A stretch of DNA of 64,000 nucleotides, taken from assembly GCF_040802235.1 (NCBI RefSeq), contig NC_133166.1:4216001-4280000 (forward strand), given 5' to 3'. The position numbers and the translations under genes are program-made. The notes under the pieces are model-generated. The model worked only from the letters and a program-made list of their open reading frames with translations, ran no database searches and was not told the DNA's origin. How positions within the stretch are numbered: position 1 is the first letter of the stretch; each line of letters starts with the position of its first letter. This document shows, piece after piece, positions 1-13,200 of this stretch. This DNA is from Manis javanica. Its lineage: Eukaryota > Chordata > Mammalia > Pholidota > Manidae.

Positions 1-1189
1 CCTTACACTCTTCCAGCTTTATTTTTCTGTGAGTTCTTACCACCGTTTGCAAAGATTTCACAGGTTCAGATACTTGAAAGGACTCACAAGACTCCATGGA
101 GCATATGCATTTAAGGTTTTTATTTAAAGGCAGAGGATACAGTGCAAGAAGAAAAAGATCATATGCAGGCTTTAGGGAACTGACAGCAGGCGTAAACTCT
201 CTATGTCCTTATTTGCATACATTGGTTCCTGGATTAAACACCAAGATTGTGAGAAGTTTGCAAGAGATTATTTATGCCCCTCTGGTCATGTAATTAAGCC
301 ACGCTGACTGGTTATGCGGGTTGAAACCCTTCAGTAAATAATCTGGCAGTGGGGATACCCGAGGCTCTCTAGAGATGGGAATAGAGTCTTCCCAATCTAG
401 CTGTAAATTAACTCAATCCAACCTGCCTCCTAAAAACAATATAACATATTACTGGGTACATATACCTACGAGTGTAAGCTCCATGGAGGTAGGATTTTAA
501 CTATTTTGTTTACTGTTTTGCCAATTTCTATAGTAGTGCCGGGCACATAGTGTGTGCGTGTTTCATGTGTGCTAAATAAATTGCTAAGTAAATAGAGTTT
601 ATCTGTAATTGCTTAGCTATATTTTAAGAGCCTGGTTGAGCAGGACCCATTAAAAAAAGTCTTTAGTATTCCTCTTGGTTCCAGGACCATGGTCAGCAAA
701 CAGTGAGCATTTGGTAGCTGGCAGGTTAAAACAGATCTTCAGAGACTCATATAGCTCAGATACCATTTCAGAGAGCTTCCTGGATGTCTTGCAGCCTAGT
801 GCATAAAAATGATTTGAGCAATGTAATAAATATTTCAATCATTTTAAAAGAGAGATTTTTGTTTTCACCTATTTTACTGAAGCATAACACCCATAGGATA
901 TTAGAATTTTTTCCTCTGCAGTCTGACAGATTATTTTTCAGTGACATGGAACATTTTGGCCACAGGTAATACAGTTTTTCTTAGGGCACATAGATATATT
1001 TTAGAGTGCATTTCTGAAATTTTAATGTAAGTCACTGGGAAAATAATCACTTGTAAGACAAAACTATACTTAAATTTCCAAGTTTTATTTTTGTAATGGA
1101 AAGCATTTCTTAATCAGCTGTAGTCTCTTATTTTATATTTACATAACAGGATAAGTCACATGCTTTTGATATACTCTGTTTTAATACAG
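1..1189 (+). other. MRE11 intron (left part)
   Basis: Between an unseen upstream exon and the exon at 1190. The first 400 bp hold sequence with a retroviral-LTR feel (CTCACAAGACTCC, CCCCTCTGGTCATG) that I cannot assign, then the L2 end. The 96-293 frame has no recognisable product. Confidence 0.6.
470..600 (+). repeat. LINE-2 3' end
   Basis: GTGTAAGCTCCATGGAGGTAG followed by GTGCCGGGCACATAGTGTGT and a CTAAATAAATTG tail is the standard L2 3' end. Confidence 0.7.
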
Positions 1190-1252
1190 GTACGTCGTTT
1201 CAGAGAAAGCAGACAAAAAAATACTAATGAAGAAGATGATGAAGTTCGAGAG
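1190..1252 (+). CDS. MRE11: MRE11 exon (63 bp): [11 protein letters not shown]...DDEVRE
   Basis: A TTTTAATACAG acceptor precedes the exon and an AG/GTAATT donor follows. It codes for 21 residues, phase 0 at both ends: a basic start ([10 protein letters not shown]) and then an acidic run (NEEDDEVRE). In the family this links the DNA-binding capping region to the disordered tail. Being symmetric, it could be skipped without a frameshift. Confidence 0.95.
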
Positions 1253-4200
1253 GTAATTTTTGCTGTAAATTCCTATACTTATATGTCAGTTTGTTAAACC
1301 AAATAAATAAGTTTATTTAGTCATTCCACAGGGCTTAGGTTAGGTGGCTAGAACTGAGCACAGAATGGCTGAAGATAGGTGCCTTTGGTTTATTCCAGTT
1401 CAGCCTACAAATAATTTTGCCTGCTGTCACTCTCTTTTTTCTTTTACTCTTGTCTAAAACTTAATTATGTGTTGGATGGTGGTGGGGGGACATACACAGT
1501 AAGAGCCATTACTAATCAAAATAATACACAATTACTTTTCAGAGCATCTTACTAGTATAAAATAAAATCTTACCCTACTAAGCTGATACTATTTTTGGGC
1601 AAAAAGGAAGAAACTTAGTTTTTTTGGTTAGCAATATTACCGTAGGTAAATATACAGCATCTGCTGGTCTTTCTCAAATGTTGAAGTTAGCTCGATCACT
1701 ATAGTCTGTCTGTTCTCCATCTCCGCAGTTTAGGAACTTTGGTTAGCAACTATTTACTTAAATTCTGGGCCTCTGTCTGGTACTTGATGAATTCATGATT
1801 GAAATATGTTTTCCTATTTTCTAATTTTCCTTAGTTAAAACACTAGTTTCCTAGTTAAAACTAGATTGCTATCTAGTATTTAAAAGTTATCAATTATTTA
1901 CTGTTAGGATTTTGTCTTGATTGCTTCATTCAGCAGACACTGTACTTCTGTTACTGTCTGGCCATTTTGCTTTTAATTCTTAGGAATGCAAATATGAAAA
2001 AGGTATGATCCATGTCCATCAGAGATTCTCAGTTTAGTAGGTGAGACAGGACATATATGTAGAAAGAAAATATTAAATCTTATGTCCTGAAGTTTCAGTC
2101 TCACTGAATTAATATAAGTATCCTACTATTCCATTATCATTATCCTAAATAACTCAGAACTGTAGCTCACAGGTGGTGAATCGGAACAAGTTGAAGTACT
2201 TGACATAGACTTCAAACTAACTTTCACAAGTTCCATTGTTTTCTCTGCTACCCGAAAAAAAGAATTAATAGGATCCCTCCCCCACTGCTCCTACTATAGT
2301 TATTTTTTGCCTTGTTTTAAGTACACCCCTTAGGTAAAAGTCAGTACCTGAGATGTTACGAAAAAGGAAAAGAATGATGCTTAAGGAGACGGGGACCCTC
2401 AATCTGCTTTTTTTCCCCCCTGAACCCTTCTAAAGGAATCCTTGTTTAGTAGTTGATCTCTTCATGATTACTAGGTAATACCACAGGCTTTAATGGCAAG
2501 CAGCTTTAGACCCTGACATAGGAAAAACTCTTTTGTCAAATAGTTCTGCTGTACCGTCTCTAGGGGCCATGAGCCAGACTGAAAGGCTTATTCTTTTAAA
2601 TAAAACTTTCCAAGTGTGCATCTGATTTACTTCATCATGTTTCATTCCATACAGGCTACTTTAGGATCCAATGATTCCACTTACCTGTGTAATTTTAAGG
2701 AAGAGGAAAGTGGTATTTTTAGTGTTATGTTTTTTCTTTCCCCTGTTTTGATAAGAGTTTAATGTTCTGTGTTTATTGTGTGGGAAGTCACCTCCCAAAA
2801 GTTGTACCCTTGTTCATTAGAATATGTAGAAATATGAACAGTATAGTAACTCAATTAATAACCTTCGTTTAAAAAGAATATGCTTACACAATCTTCTGAA
2901 TGTCTCATGTTGTCATTTCACTGCTTTCTTCCATTTGAACTACTTACACTACCTCCAGGGAGTAAGATAGGAAATTTTTGCAACATGAACTAACATTACT
3001 AGTAATAGTGCCAGTATTAGCTACAGTTTTTTCCCATACCATGCTTTTCATTAATTGCCTGAAGTAATTACAAGACTGAAAGCTACCACTATCCACTAAA
3101 TTTCACTCTCAACATTCCTGATAACAGTCGTCCTCCTAAATAAATGTAGTGGAAAAAAAAGAACTGACTACCTACCTGGCTCCATTCATTACTGTTTTCA
3201 GGTGGAAAGGTAAATGGTAATTACTGAATTTTTGCTACATTCATGACTTACACTATTTGAGTTTCCATTTTACAAATGAGGAGCCTGAGATCAGACTAAA
3301 GGCCATGTGGTGGGGCTGGAGTTTGAACCTAGTCTAGATGTTTCCACCATTCCAAGTCCTGTCAGAACTTTTCTCCTTTGTTCTATTAATATGGTGAATT
3401 AAAACATTCTATTATCGACCCATACTTGGTATCACTTTGTAAACCCCCTGGTAATGCGCGTACTGGTTTTTCCATATGCTCCTGGATTCTCTTTTTCAGC
3501 TTTAATATTCATAAGTAGGATGGTAATTTTCTTTTTGTACATGCTGTCCTTTGTCAGTTTCCTGTACCATGTTATGCTGGCTTTCTAAGAAATTGGAAGA
3601 TTGCTTTCCTTATGGTCTGGTACTGTTGAACTAGCAGTGGAATTATCTGTTCTTTGAGGATTTGATAGAATTTATCTGTGAAACTTCCTGGTGGTTTTCT
3701 TCAGGGGTGTAGTTCTAACAATTTTCTCTAACTTTTCTTCGATAATTAGTCTTTTGAGACTGTCTGTCTAGTCTGTTGAGACTGTCTTTTCTTGGACCAG
3801 TGTAGGTAATTTATTTTCCAAATTTCTTAGAATTGAGAAGATTATTTTGTCACGATTATTTTAATTTTCCTTGGATCTTTTTTCCCTCCATTTTCATTTC
3901 TAATGGCATATATTTGTCTTTTCATCCTTTTTATTAAGTTATTTAGTGATTTTTTATCAGTGTGGTTTTGTCCCAAAGTACCAGTTCTTAGATTTACTGA
4001 TTCCAATGGACTTTTGTTTAAAATTATAAATTTTCAGTTTAATCTTTATTGATTTCTTTTTCAATACTTTCCTTGGGTAGGTTTTATTTTTTTCTAACTC
4101 TTTGAATACTAAATTCACCTAGTCATTTATTCTTATATAGCAGGTTGTAGACTTTCTTTATAAGCACTGTGTTGTTTTATATATTTTGATATGTAGTATT

Positions 4201-7200
4201 TTTATTATTATTTTCTAGATATTCTATATTTTAGTTTTGTTTTGCAGTTTGGAAGCACAGGTTTTTGCTTTATTATTAATTCCTAATTTTACTGCATGGT
4301 GATTAGGCAGTATAATAATACGCTTTTTACAACTTAGAATCTATTGGTATTTTTCTTAGCACTCCATTATCAGTTAAAACGTATATTGTTCATTTTCACA
4401 GTGTTGTAAAGTTCAAAATACATTGATTAGATCTATCTTATTACATAATTTAGGTTTCCTTTTTTATTTTAAATCTACTTTTTAAAAAATAGATACCCTC
4501 GTTCTTGTTATTCATGCAGCTAAATTCTATAAAGTCACTGCAAACGCTAAATTAGTGAATCCTGAACCATATTGCTCCCAGGGGAAATACAGCATTAGAT
4601 CCCTACCAGCCACTGGTTATAGAATTTTTGTCAGCTAATCAGTACATTCTCTTTTTCATTTGATTTTCTGTTTAAAGACAACTTATTTAATATCTGCTAT
4701 GGATTCATTTGCATTGAACTCATGGCCAGCAGCCCTGTAACTCATGCCTGAATGAAGCTTATCTAACACATGTATTACCTTCAAAGGCACCTACAGCCCT
4801 CACAGCCTTCCTGCACTTAGGAGCTCTCAGTGGCACTTCAGCACTACACAGGGGTGGTATTAGAAACAACAAAATCACCAACCAAAGGCACAAAAATGTA
4901 AAAAACGTGGCTCTAAATTACTAAAAAACAGGACACTTGTTTCAAGTACAAGAGCAGAAACAGAGAGGCAGAGTATCGCATTATTCAGTTTCATCTGAAT
5001 AATGTGTGTCTGACAACTCAGAATTGTTGCCACTCTGCACATGTCCACAAATGACACGAGGGTATCAGGAGCATTGCTCTTGCAATTACAAATAAATTTT
5101 GGGACATAGGTGAATTTGCAATTACAGAAACCAAGAATGATGAGGACTGGCCGTACTTCATCTGGAACAAGAAAGATGAGTTGAAATCCTTTCTGCTCTT
5201 TTCCTTTATATTTGTTGTGGTATTCCCTAAAGTTTTTTCTTGTAATGATGAGTGCCATGTTGAGCCCTTCATGTAGTGTTTTAGGTGTTGGTTCGCCTAA
5301 GCTAAGGTGATCACAAGGCTGGATTGCCTCCCACCTTCCACCTCCCACTTGACACCTACCAGTACCCTGCCTGCTTTGTTCTCATCTCATTTTGCCTCTC
5401 CTTCAACTGCTGGTGTTATGGAGAGCTTAAAAAGGCTCTACCCATGTCTTAGACCCAGAACTTTTCATTCCAAGCAAGAGAGACTGTTGTCATGGCCCCT
5501 TGGGAATTATAAATCAGTTTTGGAGAGCTCTACACTACCTGGAGGAACTCTTCTCAACCTTGTCCCTTAGCCAAGTCAAATATTCATTATATCCATTAAA
5601 CTCTTCATAGATTTTATGTTTTGAGGCTGGAGCTATTTTCTAATTTTATTGAAAATATATTTTCTCTTATTCTCAATTTTATTTTAGTCTTACTTCTTAT
5701 TCTCTTGTTACCTTTTAATTGGTTTAAGGGAAGGGATCAGGACAACCCCTTTAATTTTATATTTAATTGAAAAACCTGGACTCATTTCAGAGTTAAAATA
5801 TTTCATTAAGTCTCAAACTTGTTTTCTCTAGACGGTTTCTTATGTTAAAATTTGTGGCATATTCTTAGTCCTAAGGCTTTTATTCTTTTCCAGGCCTTTA
5901 ATTTATATATTCAACTTAATTTTTTTTGTCATATATTTGTAGTAGATTATTACTCATGTTTTTATGATTACAAAAGTAGTATTTTAGAAAGAGTATATTG
6001 TAGAAAATTAATAATGTTCAAAAAGAAAAAATAAAAACATCCTAATATTTCATCACCCACAGCTAGCAGCTCTTGTAAGTTTTTTTTTTTATTATTAAGA
6101 GCCCCATTTGCATGGAGTAGCTCAAATGATGGCAGTTTTTTACAAATGGTGTTCAGTTAAGGGTGATTGCTAATATTCCCCCAAGTTCCAAAAGTTTATC
6201 TTCCTTAGCAAACCTTTTCAAGAGGTCTCACTTTTAGGTAGTGTTGTAAGTTGATCTTACAAATCATAGCAATTGGATTTGATGGGTGCAGGAAGGTAAT
6301 TCTCCTGTTCTACATTTTTGTAGCATGATTAAAGAAAAATAATACTGTGGACAGTTTGATAATCGTTCATCTGAATGACCAGATTCATGACTTAGGATGC
6401 TGCATTACCTACCAGTGTGTTTTTCTCCTCCTCATCCCTCTCAGGCCATGACCAGGGCCAGAGCCCTCAGATCTCAGTCCGAGGACTCCGCTTTCGCCTT
6501 CAGTGCTGACGACCTTATGAGTATAGATCTGGCAGAACACATGGCTGATGACTCGAACGATAGCTTCGCCGCCACAGCCAACAAAGGAAGAGGCCGAGGA
6601 AGAGGTCGAAGAGGAGGCCGAGGACAGAATTCTGCTTCAAGAGGAGAGTCTCAGAGGGGAAGAGGTTAACACTGAGTCCTGCCTTTCACACAGATTCAGA
6701 ATTGGCAATTGAGTAGGAAATACAGAATTGTATTGCTGTTTTCAGAATTGAGTTACACCATCCTTTATATTTTTGTTTTTATAATGTATAAAGTTGATCT
6801 TTAAAGTATTTAAATAAATTTTGAATGGCCACATGCACATAGGGTTTTAATTGCTCTTAACACTTATTTTTTACTTCATTGTCTCTTACACAGTAACTTT
6901 TGGGCAGGTTTAATGTCATAGTTACTTTACATGTACAAAGTAATAGGGAAAAATATGAGCTGCTGAGGAAAATGGCTAGCTAATGGCTGTGGGCAGCAGG
7001 AAGGAAACTCTAGATCATAAAAATAATCATTTTTGTTACTGTCCTAAGATACAAATGCCCACCGTCTTAGAAAGTGGCTTCATAAAATCCATTAAAAAAA
7101 AAACGACCCCAAAACAATGTGAGTTCTTGAAGTAATTATTATGTGCTTTCATTGTATTTAAAGTGACACTATTGTCATTGAATTGTCCAAGTAGTAGAAA

Positions 7201-10200
7201 ATTGGTCTTCCTGATGCATTATATATAAATCCATACCTCGGAATATTTTTTAAATTGTTTTTATTAAATTCTGTATCCATAGGAGTGTTAAGCTGATAAA
7301 ATAATTAGTATTTTAATTAAAAACTTGCAGGGAGAGAAATCCTTATCTTCCAGTGAGAATTATTTTCATTATCCTTAAATTTATAAACTGTTCCCTTCAA
7401 CTTCACTTGAAACAATATGAACTAAATGTGACTTAAGTGTAGTCTTCGAAAATTGATCGGACTAGATGTTTCTTGCTATAGATATCTTTTCACAGGTAAA
7501 CTTATGTTTCAACATAACTTTATTTACATTTCATGTTGGTGGTTTTTTAAAGCAAAACCTTAGCTACTGCTGGAACTGCATATTGACCGTTCTTTATTCT
7601 GACAGGAGGCACTGGTCTGGAGACTTCTACTCGAAGCAGAAATTCAAAGGCCAGTACGTCGACATCTAGATATATGTCTATTATAGATGGTGAGTATAGG
7701 CAGCAAATGATTTTTAACTGTGTAAATTCTAACATAGGAAGGCCTAGGAAATCGCCGTTAGTAAACCTCATTGGTTGATACTGCCATTTGAGGGGTCCAA
7801 AAGGTTATTAGGATCACAGGGTAAATTATTCTTTAAAAGATCTTTGCTATTCATCAGATCCATTGAAGAGGGTGAGCTTTAAAGTTATTTTTTCCACTCC
7901 CTTACTTTTAGACAGATTTGATTATCCTTTTTATAGAGGAATCACTAAGACATAGACATAGAAAAGTGCATCAGTTGGTCAGTGTATCGCTAATGATCAA
8001 GAGAGAAGGACCTGCTTCTTCATGTACCATTTGCCTTCCTCACGCTGCTTTTGTGTATCTCTGCTGTTAGCATAGAGGAGTCAGGTGAGCTGTACTTAAG
8101 GGAAGTTACAGTTAGGATTCTCTGAATGAATTTTTGTATGTTTAATTGTCTAAAAATTGGCCTCAAAGAGGGCCTATTTTTATAAACTAATCATAAGTTT
8201 ATAATAAACTTTAATATTATGGCTTTGAGATCATTGTAAGTTGTTAGTAACATTTATGAAAGTACATGTTAAAATAGGTGGTATGGTAATATTTTTTCTA
8301 CGTAGCGTTAAGTATATCCTTATGTATTTTGTTTGCATTATCTTGCCTATTTGAGGTAAATTATTGTCTAACTTTTATAGCAAGAATTAATGTTGACAGA
8401 TTGGAAAGTTGGACTAAATTTCACAAGATGAAATTTATCAAGGGCAAAATATAAAGGGCACTTACAATCAAAAGGGCAGCTGTAAAAAGAGTTGTGAAAG
8501 GTGTGTGACTTTAGCAGCTACCCAAGTAAAAAAGACTCAGATCAGTAAGAGTTGTGCAGGTCAACCCAGCTGTCCAAATCTAGTAACATCTTAAGCAATA
8601 TTAATAGCAGTAGTGTATCTATATAGCAAGAATGCTCTCCTTCTGTACTGAATTCAATGCATCATGTCCAGAGTACTGTGCTCCTCTTTGGGACTATATT
8701 TCAAGAAGGAAATCAACTATGTATGATCCTTGAAAAGAGAAACCATACAATGTAAAAAATGATAGACTAAACTTGGGGTGTCTAACCTGGGAAAAATTCA
8801 GGTCTTCACGTAAACTTTCTGTTGTGAAAGATGGCCTACATTTGATTTGTACAGTCCGAAAAGTGGTTTTAAATCTGTTTTGAGTTCTGGATTCTTAAGA
8901 ATCTGAAGAAAGCTATGTCTCCTCTTAATTAGGTCCTCAGATGCAGTTGTACTGAATTTCAAAGGATTCAGGGATCTCCATGATGCCCATCTATGGGCTC
9001 TAGATTAAGACCTACTAGCCCAATAAGGATAGATGGAAAAAGCTAGAAGCATAGAGATTTACGTTTAATATAAGATAAAATAGACTTGCAAGATTTAAGA
9101 ACAGCTTTGCCTACTCATTGTATTGATGAGGGAGCTGAGCTAAGGAATTTGCCCTAGATTGATAAAACCACTGGAAGTACTAATAGTAGCTAATATTTAT
9201 GAAACAGTTACATCATGCTTCTCAACAGCAATATGGGATGGTGCTTATATCATCCCTGTTTCCAGAACAGAACTGAAACTTCAAAAGGACAGGCAAATTA
9301 CCCCAGGTCTCACAACTATAAATTCTAGAGCTTAGATTCCAATCCCACTTTCTGTAGACTCCAGAAGCAGTGGTTAACCACTATACTAGTTTCCAGAGTG
9401 AGGTAATATTAGAGACCCAGCTGCTGCTACTCAGTAGAGGAGACTGCATTATATAGAATAACCTATCTAATTAATATGAAGGGGGAGTAAACCACCTCAG
9501 AAGGGAGTTGTGACCCCATGAAAGGAGGTTTTAGACATTTACTGGATGACAACTGACACTGGAGAAAGGATACACACATCAGATTAATTAAATGAATTCC
9601 TATCCAAAGTTCTGTTGCTACATGTTTGCATAGGGATGTTCAGTGCTTGAGGAGAGCCAGCTGAGATTCTTAACTTTTGACTTCAAAAGCCTGTTGTCTT
9701 TGTTGCCATTTAGGAAATGGCGTTCAGGAAAGTTTGTTCCATTCTTGGCAGGACTAAGATAAAAGCAAAGGAGGAAAAAAAGAGAAAAGGTATCATGGTA
9801 AAGGATCAAGTGTGAATTCAACATGTAAAAAACACTTAACATTCAACTGTGTGACTCTGGACATGTCACTCACTCTCCTACTTTGTTTACATGTAAACTG
9901 GAACAACAATCTCTACCATATGGGTTATTTTAATCAAATGTTAGTTATTGCTATTACTTTTATTTTTTAAGGACAAAATAGGGAGATAGAAGAGGGAAGT
10001 GAATAAAATATGTACACTTACATGTTAAACCACCAAAAGTTGGTTAGTGTGCAACACAGAGGCAAAGATTACCCACCTTTATCCTGGCTTGTTTCATGTG
10101 AAGCTTTCCTTGACACCAGGAGAACTAATCTTTTCAAGTGAGTCTTTGTGTTTCCATTGTTATTGCTAAGAAATCAGGTATTAGTGAAGCTTGTTGGTTT

Positions 10201-13200
10201 ATTTATTTATTTGTTTTTAAGTAGTCTATTTTCCATCCAGCAAGCTGTCTTTGGTGTTCTGGCAGTTTCACTATGGTGAATCAGGATATGGGATTCTTTT
10301 CTAATACTTCTTAGGATTTACTGGGCTTTATGAAACTGAATTGGTGTCTTTCATCATTTCTAGAAAATCCTTAGCTGTTAATCCCTCAGATACTACCTCT
10401 ACACTCTTCTTTTTTATCCTTTCTTCTGGGTCTTCAGTTAAATAAATATAAGATCTTTTCATTCTGTTCTCCCATGACTATTAACTCCTCTTGTATTTTC
10501 TGTTTTATCTTCCTGTGCTACATTCTGAGTAGTTCTTTCTGATCAATCTTCCAATCACTCATGTGTTCTTAACACTGTGTACTGAATTTTTAATTTTTAT
10601 GTTTTGTGGGGGAAAGGAGTAGAAATTGTACTTGGTTCTTTTAAAATATACTATGTCATTTTTGATAGTTTTTAAAGTTCCCCACAGATGTTTTTAAGGC
10701 TGTCTTTGGTTTTTGTCTGTGCATAGTCAGGACATTTGTTTCATATTGTGCATCCAGTAACTCTGTGTCTGAATGTCTTTGGCTTCTATATTTCTTTTTC
10801 TGTTGGTTCTCACTTTTGTGACTCATTTCCTTGCATGCATTGTTATTTATTGTCTTTAAAAAATTACCAACAGGAATAATTTGAGATAAAGCAGGAAGAT
10901 GTCTTCCTTCAGAAAAGTTTCATATTTGTTTCTCTATGCTTCTAGGAACACCACAAATCTTAGACCACTTTAAACTACATTTAAGTGTATGACTTGAAGA
11001 CTAGCCAGGTGACATATACTTGTAAAATCCTGTTTACATTTGCTTCTCTTCTTAACTATTGGGGTCCCAGCTTAAGGTAGGGAGGAAATGCTTTAGGTTC
11101 CCCACCTCGAGCAGGCCTTGACCTGTGGCAGCTCTTTCCCTTTTCCTACAGAACTGTCAGAACCAGTATTGACGTTTCCCCAGATCAGCAGGTGTCCTCA
11201 GGGAATAGGACTCTGCTTGCCTCTCTGAGTTCTAATTTTTCTTCAGTTTTATTGTGTTAATTCTTTACTAAGTGATCAGCTCTTTAATGACATTGATTGT
11301 TTTTTAGCATTTGATGTAATGTAGCTGTTTGTTTTCAGCAGAGGTGTTTGTCTGAATAACCTAGCTTATAGTGAACAGATACAGAAATTTTTTATTAAGG
11401 TATGATTGATATACACTCTTATGAAGGTTTCACATGAAAAAACAATGTGGTTACTACATTTACCCATATTATCAAGTCCCCACTCATACCCCTACGCAGT
11501 CACTGTCCATCAGTGCAGCAAGTTGACAGAGATCCACTATGTCCCTTCTCTGATACACTGTTCTTCCCATGATCCCCCCACACCATGTGTACTAAACATA
11601 ATACCCCTCAGTCCCCTTCTCCCTCCCTCCCCACCCACCCTCCCACATCCCTCCCCTTTGGTAACCACTAGTTCATTCTTGGAGTCTCTGAGTCTGCTGC
11701 CATTTTGTTCCTTCAGTTTTGCTTCATTGTTATACTCCACAAATGAGGGAAATAATTTGGCATTTGTCTTTCTCCACTTGGCTTATTTCACTGAGTATAA
11801 TGTCCTCCAGCTCCATCCATGTTGTTGTAAATGGTAGGATTTGTTTCTTTCTTATGGCTGAATAGTATTCCATTGTGTATATGTACCACATCTTCTTTAT
11901 CCATTCATCTACAAATGGACACTTAGGTTGCTTCCATATCTTGGCTATTGTAAAAAGTGCTGTGATGAACATAGGGGTGCATATGTCTTTTTGAATCTGA
12001 GAAGTTGTATTCTTTGGGTATATTCCAAGGAGTGGGATTCTGGGTCAAACAGATACAGAAATTTTATCTTTGTTTTCTTTCTTTAAAACTCACATATGGC
12101 TGCCCCCTTTGCACCCATAACTCTGTGTGTGCCTCTTGGGGGTTTTCGTGAGCATTTTTCCACTTTCCCACTTTAGCTCCTTTCAAAACCACTATGCCAG
12201 TGAAGCTTTCAGACATTCTTTAATGCCTCTTGCTCTATTACTCATTGATAATATAGAATAAAGCTTCTGTTTGAGTAGAGAAGACAAGGGACCAGTTAAC
12301 GGTGCTTTAAAATGCTCACAAATTAGCATGACTAATCATTTTTTTAAGGTAATAATATTCATTCGTAGAAGAGCCTATGTAAGTAAGCCAGATTACTATG
12401 AAACTTAACCATTAGAAGCATAGAGAAACAAATATGAAACTTTTCTGAAGAAAGTCATCTTCATGCTTGATCTTAAATTATTCCTGAACTGCGCTTAGGA
12501 AGAAGTCTTATTGTAGTGCCTTTCGCAGCAGATGGATGTGGTGAGGAACCCAGGCTCTAGAGTCAGACCTGCTGTGGTCAGCCAGCTCATCACCTGCTGG
12601 CTTGGGGCCCTCGCACTGGAAGCCCTGGGAGAACAGGGACTGCAGCATTCTCGTTCATCATTGTATCTTTAGTGCCTGGCACATAGTAGGTGCTCATTGA
12701 ATATGGAAAGTGACAGAATGCAGATTACTTGGAGGTTGTATAGCATAAAGGTTAAAACATGGTTCTAAAATCATAAAGCCGTTGGTTTGAGTTTGACTCC
12801 TTGATTTATTACCTGTGTCGACCAGCAAGCAGACTTTCCATCTCTCAGCTTGGGTGGCCTCATCTGTGAGATGGGGTGACAACTGCATTTATCTCATTGA
12901 GTTATTTTGAGGATTAATGAGAAAATAAATGTGAAATACTTAGGACAGTATCTATACATATTAGACTTCTAGTAAGTATAGACTGTTAATTATTCTATAA
13001 GCTTCAGGTCCCTTAGCTATAAAACTGGGAGTGTGGTACTGATTTTACAGAATCATTCTAAGTATTAAGTGAACTTATGCATAGACATTGCTGAGCACAG
13101 CACTTAGACTCCAATAAATTAATTCTGCTGAGTATGAGTGGCAGTGTTTACAATAAACCCAAGAAGATGGATGTTTTATAAATTAGTCTAAATTTGTCTT

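Larger units (their letters stand above)
1253..6444 (+). other. MRE11 intron, 5.2 kb
   Basis: Holds a MIR near 3.3 kb, an antisense old L1 at 3.4-4.4 kb and a DNA-transposon fossil at 4.5-5.3 kb. I see nothing recognisable in 1253-3230 or 5600-6444 beyond AT-rich intron sequence. Confidence 0.75.

Noticed and set aside
11406..11837. 143-codon plus-strand Pro/Ser-rich frame
   Set aside because: It is the antisense of the L1 3' UTR and ORF2 end inserted at 11392-12047.
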